Position numbers and translations under genes: made by a program. Positions 58,394 through 64,000 of a DNA stretch of 64,000 bases are shown piece after piece; position 1 is the first letter of the stretch, and every line of letters starts with the position of its first letter. This DNA is from JAFGBI01 sp964480725. GTDB lineage: Bacteria; Myxococcota_A; Polyangia; Polyangiales; Polyangiaceae. The notes beneath the pieces are model-generated. The model saw only the letters and a list, made by a program, of their open reading frames with translations, was not told where the DNA came from and searched no databases. The stretch is taken from positions 1 through 64,000 of the forward strand of contig CAYZQO010000010.1 in assembly GCA_964480725.1 (NCBI GenBank), written 5' to 3'.

Positions 58394-58939
58394 ATGAAGC
58401 CCTGGGAAGTGCTGGCGAGTCGGACCCTGATCGAGCGGCGCTGGCTGACCGTCCGCGAGGAGCGCGTCCGCACCGCTACCGGGCACGTGATCGAGGAGTT
58501 TCACGTGATCAGCTCCCCGAGCTGGGCCTGCGTCTGCTGCGTCACGGCGGAGCGCGAGCTCGTGCTCATCGAGCAGTACCGACACGGGCGCGGCGCGATC
58601 ACCCTCGAGCTGCCCGCTGGCGTGATCGAGCGCGAAGAGTCACCCCTGGCCGGAGCCCAGCGCGAGCTCCGCGAGGAGACGGGGTTCGAGGCCGCGCAGT
58701 GGGCATCGCTCGGCGAGCTCACCCCCGAGCCGGCCCGGGGCACCCACCGCGCGCACCTCTTCGTGGCGCTCGGCGCCACTCTGCGCCACGCCCAGTGCCT
58801 GGACGCCAGTGAGGACGTCCGTGTCCGCCGCTTCCCGCTCGAGGCCGTGGGCGACCTCATCGACGGCGGGCGTATCGAGCACGCGGTGCATGTGGCGGCG
58901 CTGCTCCTGGCCGCCCGGAGGGGACTGCTCGCCGGTTGA
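58394..58939 (+). CDS. Nudix hydrolase (ADP-ribose pyrophosphatase-like)
   Basis: This 181-aa cytoplasmic protein carries a complete Nudix box (G5xE7xREUxEExGU): GVIEREESPLAGAQRELREETGF, at about residues 76-98, with the metal-binding Glu pair. The segment before it (LVLIEQYRHGRGAITLELPAG) is typical of ADP-ribose pyrophosphatases, which split ADP-ribose into AMP and ribose 5-phosphate. Length matches that group. It lies divergent from the GH44 gene and has no operon partner. A substrate other than ADP-ribose (for example NDP-sugars) is possible. Confidence 0.9.
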   Translation: MKPWEVLASRTLIERRWLTVREERVRTATGHVIEEFHVISSPSWACVCCVTAERELVLIEQYRHGRGAITLELPAGVIEREESPLAGAQRELREETGFEAAQWASLGELTPEPARGTHRAHLFVALGATLRHAQCLDASEDVRVRRFPLEAVGDLIDGGRIEHAVHVAALLLAARRGLLAG

Positions 58940-59056
58940 GCCGCCCCGCGCTGCTGCCTGGCGCACGGGCGGCTGTGCCGGGTGCCTTCTGGGGCTGGCC
59001 TATCGCGAGGGGCCCCCGCGCGGCGCGGATGCGCGTATAGTCTTCGCGTAGGCCCC

Positions 59057-60682
59057 ATGAGCGATCCCCCAGGCAGCGGACGGCACGGTCCCCATGGCAC
59101 CCGGTTCCTCGGCGACCTGGGGGCGGGCCGCGGTCCCGGCCCAGCCGGGGCGGGCGGCGCGCCCGACGGCGATGATGGCGAGGGACGGAGCGCGCAGCTC
59201 CCGGACGAGCTGCCACCAGCAAGCTGGGCGGAGCTGCCCGTGGTGCCGCAGCCGTCCCCGGGAGCGGCAGCTGGGGCACCCGGCGGCCCGGTAGGGTTCA
59301 CCCCGCTCCCCCGCGACGGTCGGCGCTCGGAGCTCAGCGAGCGCCCGCTGCGTGAGTCCCTCCTGCTCGCCATGCGCCAGCAGCGCACGACCGCCTTCGA
59401 GATCGGCGACCTCGCGCACCGGCTCTCCGTGCTCGCGCCGGGGTTTGGCGAGGCTTCGCTCGTGGTGCGACAGCTCGCGGTGTCCTTCGCCATCGCCCTT
59501 GGCGTGGTGCTACTCGCCACCATGGCGATCGCGGCCGGGACGCTCCGGCTAGTGCTCGGCGTGCTTGCGGGGACTGTCGCCACGACGCTCGCCGTACTGG
59601 CCGCGCTGCGGATCGTGTCGCGTTTCGGGAGCCGGCGCGGGGCCCGCGTGCTGCCCGGCTCGGCGCTGATCTGGGTGGGCGGGGTCGTGTTCGTGGTGGC
59701 GGCGTCGGCAGTGGCCTTCACCTGGGGCGTCTCCGAGGTGACCCGGCCCCTCGCGGTGGCGCGGGTGCGCCCGGCGCCGGTCCCGTCGGCGGCGGCTAGC
59801 GTGTCGGCGAGCCCCGCCGGGCCGCGGGCGGACGAGGCGGTGCGGCGGGGCGTGCACGCCAACATCGGGCGCGGAGTGCTCTACGCGCCGCCGGGCTTCA
59901 GCGCGCCGGATGGGCACTTCGACGTGATCGTGCACTATCACGGCAACACCGAGCTCGTGGAAGAGAGTGTCGCGGCCTCGGGCGTCAACGCGCTGGTCGT
60001 CGTCATCAACCTCGGGGATGGATCGGACCGCTACTCGAAGCCGCTGCAGAACCCGGTCGTCTTCGACCAGCTCCTCGGGTCGATCGAGGCGACGGCCGAG
60101 TCGGGCCTGGGGCTCCGAACGCCGCGGATTCGCCGGGTCGCGCTCTCGGCCTGGAGCGCCGGGTACGGCGCGCTCTACCACATCCTCTCCAGCCGCAGCC
60201 GGCTGGAACTCGTCGACGCGGTGCTGCTCATGGACAGCATGCACGCGAGCCTCCTCCCCGGCAGCGACACCGAGGTGCACCCGATCAGCATCAAGCCCTT
60301 CGTCGCGTTCGCGCGCCGCGCCGTCGCGGGCGAAAAACTCATGGTACTCACGCACTCCGCCATCGAGACGGAGGGCTACGCCAGCACCACCCGCACCACC
60401 GACGCTGTCCTCGCCAGCCTGGGCCTCGAGCGGCGGCCGCCCGTCACGGCCGCCGTGGCGGGCGCGCCGGCGTCGTCGTCCATCTCCGCCCCCGTCACGC
60501 TGCCGGTCGCCGTCCGTGCCTTCCCTACCGGCGAGCGGCGGGGGCTCGTCGTCAGCAGCGAGGTGCACCAGGGGAACCTGCACGTGCTCGCCTGCCGGGG
60601 TAACGGCAAGGGCGATCACATCGCGCACCTCGCGCAAATGTCGGTGAGCGTGCTGCCGCCGCTCATTGCTCGGTGGCGGTGA
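59057..60682 (+). CDS. Membrane-anchored alpha/beta hydrolase-like protein
   Basis: The 541-aa protein starts at ATG 59057; an in-frame GTG/ATG upstream (58982) lacks support. Residues 1-120 are Gly/Pro-rich and disordered (GAPDGDDGEG, PVVPQPSPGAA). Three hydrophobic helices follow (about 137-160, 165-185 and 198-220). The C-terminal 270 residues resemble alpha/beta hydrolases: FDVIVHYHGNTELVEES (HxHG oxyanion loop), RVALSAWSAGYGAL with the nucleophile elbow SAWSAG, and GDHIAHLAQ with a possible catalytic His. The closest design is a CE1-like esterase fold facing the periplasm. Substrate unknown. The helix-linker design keeps it attached to the inner membrane. It converges with the outer-membrane protein gene. 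Confidence 0.78.
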   Translation: MSDPPGSGRHGPHGTRFLGDLGAGRGPGPAGAGGAPDGDDGEGRSAQLPDELPPASWAELPVVPQPSPGAAAGAPGGPVGFTPLPRDGRRSELSERPLRESLLLAMRQQRTTAFEIGDLAHRLSVLAPGFGEASLVVRQLAVSFAIALGVVLLATMAIAAGTLRLVLGVLAGTVATTLAVLAALRIVSRFGSRRGARVLPGSALIWVGGVVFVVAASAVAFTWGVSEVTRPLAVARVRPAPVPSAAASVSASPAGPRADEAVRRGVHANIGRGVLYAPPGFSAPDGHFDVIVHYHGNTELVEESVAASGVNALVVVINLGDGSDRYSKPLQNPVVFDQLLGSIEATAESGLGLRTPRIRRVALSAWSAGYGALYHILSSRSRLELVDAVLLMDSMHASLLPGSDTEVHPISIKPFVAFARRAVAGEKLMVLTHSAIETEGYASTTRTTDAVLASLGLERRPPVTAAVAGAPASSSISAPVTLPVAVRAFPTGERRGLVVSSEVHQGNLHVLACRGNGKGDHIAHLAQMSVSVLPPLIARWR

Positions 60683-60694
60683 GGGACGTTGGGT

Positions 60695-61372
60695 TCAATC
60701 GGCGGCGAAGCGGAGGGACCCGTCGACGAGCCCACCGACCACCACGCCGCGGTGCTGCTCTGGGTCGTCGATCGAGAAAAGGGGGACGACGTAGGGCGTG
60801 AAGCCGAGCTGCCCGTTGAAGGCTCTGCCTTCGCGCACGAAGTCCGCACCCACGTACCCCCCGAGGAGGGGGCCCAGCGCCCAGAAGGAAGGCCGGCGGC
60901 CGGCGCCGTCGTTCTCGGACCGGTAGTCGGGACCGTGGTGCAGTGAAATGCCGGCGGTTGGCCCCAGGATGAGGTCCGTCCTCCCCGAGCCCTGCAGGCG
61001 GAAGCGAAGGGAGGCGGACGGCTCGAACTGCACCATGTCGAAGGCGGCGGCGAACAGCAGCGGGCGCATCACCGGCAGATCGAGGTCCAGCGCGACATCG
61101 TCGCCGAGGCCGAGCTCCGTGAAGAAGGAGAGGTCTGCGGCCGGGCCTCCCTTGACGCCTGCCGGGGTCGCCACGCACATCCGCACGGCGTCGTAGCGAC
61201 CGCCCGCGCGCAGCCGGAGGCCGAGGATCACCTGCCCGCGCTCCGCGGGCTCGGACTGGGCCGCCGCCGGCGCCGTGATCGCGCCCGCCCCCAGCATCGC
61301 CAGCAGCGCCGCTCCCCGGAAGCGTCCCCCCGTTGCCGCGCCGCCTCGCCTCACTCCCCAAGGGTGCGTCAC
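60695..61372 (-). CDS. Putative outer-membrane beta-barrel protein
   Basis: This 225-aa protein (GTG 61372) has a Sec signal (FRGAALLAMLGAGAITAPAAAQS). The mature part alternates strands and turns (VILGLRLRAGGRYDAVRMCV, DLSFFTELGLGDDVALDLDLPVMRPLLFAAA, ASLRFRLQGSGRTDLILGPTAGISLHHG, FSIDDPEQHRGVVVGGLVDGSLRF). The pattern fits an eight- to ten-stranded outer-membrane barrel. The end (RFAAD) is not the usual aromatic residue. No recognised family. It converges with the hydrolase gene, only 12 bases apart. Confidence 0.65.
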   Translation of the reverse strand: MTHPWGVRRGGAATGGRFRGAALLAMLGAGAITAPAAAQSEPAERGQVILGLRLRAGGRYDAVRMCVATPAGVKGGPAADLSFFTELGLGDDVALDLDLPVMRPLLFAAAFDMVQFEPSASLRFRLQGSGRTDLILGPTAGISLHHGPDYRSENDGAGRRPSFWALGPLLGGYVGADFVREGRAFNGQLGFTPYVVPLFSIDDPEQHRGVVVGGLVDGSLRFAAD

Positions 61373-61497
61373 CCCACTTGTCTCGCGTCGCGGGCGCCGA
61401 GCGTCAAGGGGCAGGGTCGCGCGGCCCGGCTTAACCGCCGCTGTGTTCCGTGCTACGCGCGGCTCTCGGAGGGGTTCGCTGACTCCCCGCCCTAGCC

Positions 61498-62028
61498 ATG
61501 ACCCACGCTATCGACTCCGTGCTGGCCCCGATCCTTGGCCGCCGCAGCATTCGCGCCTACGAGGACCGACCCGTTTCGGACGACCTCGTCCGCGCGCTGC
61601 TCGAGGCCGCCATGGCGGCGCCCTCGGCGGTCGCCCGCGACCCCTGGCACTTCGTGGTCCTGCGGTCCAGGGCCGTGATGGCCCAAGTGGCGGAGGCGCT
61701 TCCGAACGGCAAGATGCTCGCCCGGGCCGGGGTCGGCTTCGCCGTCATCGGTGATCTGGAGGCCGCCCACGACGGGCAGCTGAGCTACCTCTTGCAGGAC
61801 TGCTCGGCGGCGGTGGAGAACCTCCTGCTCGCGGCGCACGCGCTCGGGCTCGGGGCGGTGTGGCTCGGCGTGCACCCTCGGCCCGATCGCATCGAGCACG
61901 TCCGTCGCGTGCTCTCCGTGCCGGAGGCGTTGCTCCCGATCGCGTGCGTTGCCGTCGGTCACCCCAGGGAGGAGAAGCCCGGGCGGACCCGGTACGACGA
62001 GTCCAAGGTCCACCACGACAAGTGGTGA
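61498..62028 (+). CDS. Nitroreductase family protein
   Basis: This 176-aa protein belongs to the short, FMN-binding nitroreductase group. The N-terminal RRSIRAYEDRPVSDDLVRALLEAAMAAPSAVARDPWHFVVL contains the FMN-phosphate-binding Arg-Ser-Arg region. LQDCSAAVENLLLAAHALGLGAVWLGV supplies the second conserved segment; AVGHPREEKPGR is the usual C-terminal motif. It would reduce nitro compounds or quinones with NAD(P)H in the cytoplasm, as a homodimer. No flavin partner or regulator is adjacent. It converges with the GDP-fucose synthase gene. Confidence 0.9.
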   Translation: MTHAIDSVLAPILGRRSIRAYEDRPVSDDLVRALLEAAMAAPSAVARDPWHFVVLRSRAVMAQVAEALPNGKMLARAGVGFAVIGDLEAAHDGQLSYLLQDCSAAVENLLLAAHALGLGAVWLGVHPRPDRIEHVRRVLSVPEALLPIACVAVGHPREEKPGRTRYDESKVHHDKW

Positions 62029-62054
62029 CCCCGCGGCCGGGTGGGCGCGCCGCC

Positions 62055-63020
62055 TCACGCGGGCTGGTGGGTCAGGTACCAGGCGTAGAGCTCACCCACC
62101 CCCTCGGGGAGCGGCGTGCGCGCCCGCCACCCGAGGGCCCGGAGCCGGCTCACGTCGAGCAGCTTTCGGGGGGGGCCGTCGGGCATCGAGGCGTCGAACA
62201 CGAGCCGCCCCTCGAACCCCACGACGTCGCGGACGAGCTCCGCGAGCTCTCGGATGGTGACGTCCTCGCCGACGCCGACGTTGATGCACATGGCCTCGGC
62301 CTCGCGATCACGACCAGCGTCGAAGTGCTCCATCAAGAACACCAGGGCATCCGCGAGGTCGTTCACGTGCAAGAACTCTCGACGCACCTCGCCCGACCCC
62401 CACACCGTTGCGGTGGCCGCCCCGCGGAGCTTGGCCTCGTGGAACTTGCGCATCAGTGCTGGCAGGACGTGGCTCCCGTCGAGGTCGAAGTTGTCGTTGG
62501 GGCCGTAGAGGTTGGTCGGCATGGCGGCGATGTAGTTGGTGCCGTGCTGCCGGTTGTAGCTCTTGCACGTCACGATACCGGCGATCTTGGCCAGCGCGTA
62601 GGCGTCGTTGGTCGGCTCGAGCTTGCCGGTGAGCAGGTGCTCCTCTCGCATCGGCTGGGGGGCGTGCTTCGGGTAGATGCAGGAGCTGCCGAGGAACAGG
62701 AGCTTGCGCACCTGGTGGTGGAAGGCCGCGTCGATGACGTTGGTCTGGATCTGGAGGTTGACGCGGATGAAGTCGGCGGGGTGGCTGTCGTTGGCCTTGA
62801 TGCCGCCCACCTTCGCCGCCGCCAGGAAAACATACTCGGGGCGGGTGCGCGCGAAGAACTCCGAGGTCGCGCGCGGGTCGGTCAGATCGAAGTCGTCACG
62901 GCCGCTGACCACCACGTTGGTGAACCCGCCCGAGCGCAGCCGCCGCTCTATGGCCGAGCCGACCAGGCCGCGGTGGCCGGCGACATAGATGCGGGCGTCC
63001 TGCTGGATGGAGGCTGGCAC
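62055..63020 (-). CDS. fcl: GDP-L-fucose synthase
   Basis: GTG 63020 gives a 321-aa protein of the length usual for this enzyme (about 310-320). It has a Rossmann front (IYVAGHRGLVGSAIERRL), the AAAKVGGIKANDSHPADFI and NLQIQTNVIDAAFHHQVRKLLFLGSSCIYPK motifs, YALAKIAGIVTCKSYNRQHGTNYIAAMPTNLYGPNDNFD with the catalytic Tyr-Lys pair, and WGSGEVRREFLHVNDLADA. It converts GDP-4-keto-6-deoxymannose to GDP-L-fucose by epimerisation and NADPH reduction, feeding surface polysaccharide synthesis. The expected partner gmd is not in the window. No strong ribosome-binding site precedes the GTG. Confidence 0.93.
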   Translation of the reverse strand: MPASIQQDARIYVAGHRGLVGSAIERRLRSGGFTNVVVSGRDDFDLTDPRATSEFFARTRPEYVFLAAAKVGGIKANDSHPADFIRVNLQIQTNVIDAAFHHQVRKLLFLGSSCIYPKHAPQPMREEHLLTGKLEPTNDAYALAKIAGIVTCKSYNRQHGTNYIAAMPTNLYGPNDNFDLDGSHVLPALMRKFHEAKLRGAATATVWGSGEVRREFLHVNDLADALVFLMEHFDAGRDREAEAMCINVGVGEDVTIRELAELVRDVVGFEGRLVFDASMPDGPPRKLLDVSRLRALGWRARTPLPEGVGELYAWYLTHQPA

Positions 63021-63069
63021 CGGGGAACGATGCCACCGCGGGGCCGCCGCGAGAACCCTGGGCGGCCGC

Positions 63070-63501
63070 TCAGCGGTGGCGCTCGCGGATCCGCCGCTCG
63101 ACGTCCCCCAGGAAACCCCAGAACGGGCCGGTGGACTCCATCTCGATGGACACCGGCGCCACCGCAAACCGGAGCGACGCCGCCGGGTCGGGCTCGAGCC
63201 GGTGCGAGAGGTGGGCGGCGAAGGGGGTGTCGCCGGCGATTGATGCCCCGCAAGAGCGGCGGGGCGAGTTCCTCGTCCGAGATCCCCGCCAGGTGCACGC
63301 ACCGAGAGCGGAGCGGCGGCACGTCGTCGATCGAGGTCAGCCCTGCCGAGCGGACCCGCGTGAGCTTGCGCTCGTGAATGTCCTCGAGCTCGTGAAGGAT
63401 CCGAGAGCAGTTCGTGACCTCACTCGGGACGAGCGGCTCCCCCCCGAGGGGAGGACCTCGTCGAAGCACAGGTGACCGAGGAAGGTGACGTCGTAGTCCA
63501 T
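63070..63501 (-). pseudogene. Degraded PfkB-family carbohydrate kinase
   Basis: From ATG 63501 the frame starts as a PfkB protein (MDYDVTFLGHLCFDEVLPSGG). A run of seven G (63439-63445) then breaks it: adding one base restores GEPLVPSE. The next piece (ILHELEDIHERKLTRVRSAGLTSIDDVPPLRSRCVHLAGISDEEL) fits a middle region, so about 60 residues are missing. A second frame change follows near 63250, and the last piece (ASIAGDTPFAAHLSHRLEPDPAASLRFAVAP, ending ERHR) fits the C-terminal end with its GDT motif, skipping about 130 more residues. Only about 145 of the usual 300 or so residues remain. It is either a pseudogene or an assembly chimera. Similar kinases phosphorylate sugars or nucleosides. 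Confidence 0.7.
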
Positions 63502-63618
63502 GACAGTGGCTCTCCCGGGTGGACGTTCCGCCGCGGTCCGCGCCGCGAGCGGCGACGCCCCACCGTCCCGCCCTCGGGCGCGGGTCGCCGCGCGCGGTGC
63601 GCCGGCGCGGACGCAGGG

Positions 63619-63780
63619 TCAGAGCTTGATCGGCATCCGCGTGGTGGGCGCGGTTTCGACCGCGTCGAACAACAACGCGGCGGAGATGCGGATCGAGTCC
63701 GGAGAGTCGTTGAAATTGCAGACGACGGCGTCCGCTGCACTGACGGTGCGGAGCGCCAGGGCGCGGCCGAGTTCTCCCAC
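63619..63780 (-). CDS. Small ORF next to radical-SAM gene (53 aa)
   Basis: GTG 63780 starts a 53-residue frame ending IKL. It reads GELGRALALRTVSAADAVV, CNFNDSPDSIRISAALLF and DAVETAPTTRMPIKL. It lies 51 bases after the stop of the radical-SAM C-terminal fragment on the same strand. Codon usage is less biased than in neighbours. No recognised family. Position and size fit a RiPP precursor or a small peptide gene, but it could equally be the frame-shifted tail of the radical-SAM protein. No clear ribosome-binding site. Confidence 0.4.
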   Translation of the reverse strand: MGELGRALALRTVSAADAVVCNFNDSPDSIRISAALLFDAVETAPTTRMPIKL

Positions 63781-63831
63781 TGCGCCGAGAGCTGGGCGCC
63801 GCCCCTCGGCCAGGCCCCCGCTCAAGTCCCA

Positions 63832-64000
63832 CCTGCGGTTCGCGGCCGCGCCCCCGTCGCCGCCGCGAAGGAGCAGCAGGCGGTGCGCCCGCGCTCGTCG
63901 TCCCAGAGGTGGAGGGAGTTGCCCTGGCAGCGGGGCCACTCGCGGCACGTCGCGCAATCGCCTGTGCGCATCCAGCCCCGGTCGCGGAAGGCCCCGAAGC
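63832..64000 (-). CDS. C-terminus of a radical-SAM protein (partial)
   Basis: The window ends inside this minus-strand gene. The visible part reads FGAFRDRGWMRTGDCATCREWPRCQGNSLHLWDDERGRTACC before a short tail. CATC and the RCQGNSLHLWD segment resemble the SPASM-like Cys-rich end of radical-SAM peptide-modifying proteins. Four to five Cys could bind an auxiliary cluster. The N-terminal catalytic domain is outside the window. This is the second radical-SAM gene here, with a small ORF just downstream. Confidence 0.6.

Noticed and set aside
62029..62063. Possible terminator between the nitroreductase and fcl genes
   Set aside because: The arms are only 6 bp with a 22-base loop and one arm is within the fcl coding end; too weak to call.
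1..64000. tRNA, rRNA, insertion sequences, prophage genes
   Set aside because: No clover-leaf-like sequence, no rRNA stretch and no transposase or integrase motif was seen on either strand by eye; a dedicated tRNAscan or HMM search would be needed to exclude them fully.

Overview
The window is very GC-rich, densely coding DNA with strong G/C bias at third codon positions. It looks like a chromosomal segment of a myxobacterium (Myxococcota, probably Polyangiales; inference). Supporting this are many secreted lipoproteins with long Thr-Gly-Gly linkers, a C-terminal MYXO-CTERM-type sorting tag on one enzyme, a membrane Ser/Thr kinase, and several VWA, CotH and FG-GAP surface proteins. I saw no tRNA, rRNA, CRISPR array, transposase or phage gene. 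The sequence is a scaffold with four N runs of exactly 100 bases. Three of them are flanked by identical 55-bp sequences and are probably assembler joins rather than missing DNA.

Layout. 0-6 kb: a PP2C-like phosphatase, a zinc-ribbon membrane protein, a YfbK-like VWA protein and a seven-repeat FG-GAP lipoprotein. 6-12 kb: an FGE-sulfatase-fold lipoprotein, a GH8 enzyme and a GH11 xylanase, both enzymes on repeat linkers. 12-16 kb: an outer-membrane protein, a polytopic Ser/Thr kinase and an AmtB ammonium channel. 16-21 kb: a GH5 endoglucanase and two lipoproteins. 20.9-24.8 kb: four genes with 4-bp stop/start overlaps (SRPBCC, DUF1214, sulfotransferase, SDR). 24.9-28.6 kb: a DUF1287/L,D-transpeptidase fusion converging on a VIT/VWA protein. 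28.7-35.7 kb: a pectate-lyase-like lipoprotein, a collagen-like lipoprotein, a VWA lipoprotein and a HEAT-like protein. 35.8-41 kb: a minus-strand run of envelope protein, ECF sigma factor, membrane partner and GH3 beta-glucosidase.

41-48 kb: two envelope proteins of unknown function, a PqqD/radical-SAM/SPASM maturase next to a CPBP protease, and a divergent membrane protein with a pseudopilin-like tail. 48-54 kb: a CotH-kinase lipoprotein, a winged-helix-like protein, an SGNH-fold lipoprotein that has lost its catalytic residues, a feruloyl-esterase/PHB-depolymerase-like lipoprotein and a small membrane protein. 54-64 kb: a TMTC-like glycosyltransferase with its Cys-rich lipoprotein partner, a GH44 enzyme with MYXO-CTERM tail, a Nudix hydrolase, a membrane-anchored alpha/beta hydrolase, an outer-membrane protein, a nitroreductase, GDP-L-fucose synthase, a wrecked PfkB kinase gene, a small ORF and the C-terminus of a second radical-SAM protein.

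The main theme is plant-polymer breakdown at the cell surface: GH8, GH11, GH5, PL1-like, GH3, a CE1-like esterase and GH44. All but GH44 are predicted lipoproteins with low-complexity Gly/Thr-rich linkers, a layout that would display catalytic domains on flexible tethers. The ECF sigma gene just upstream of GH3 is an obvious candidate regulator.
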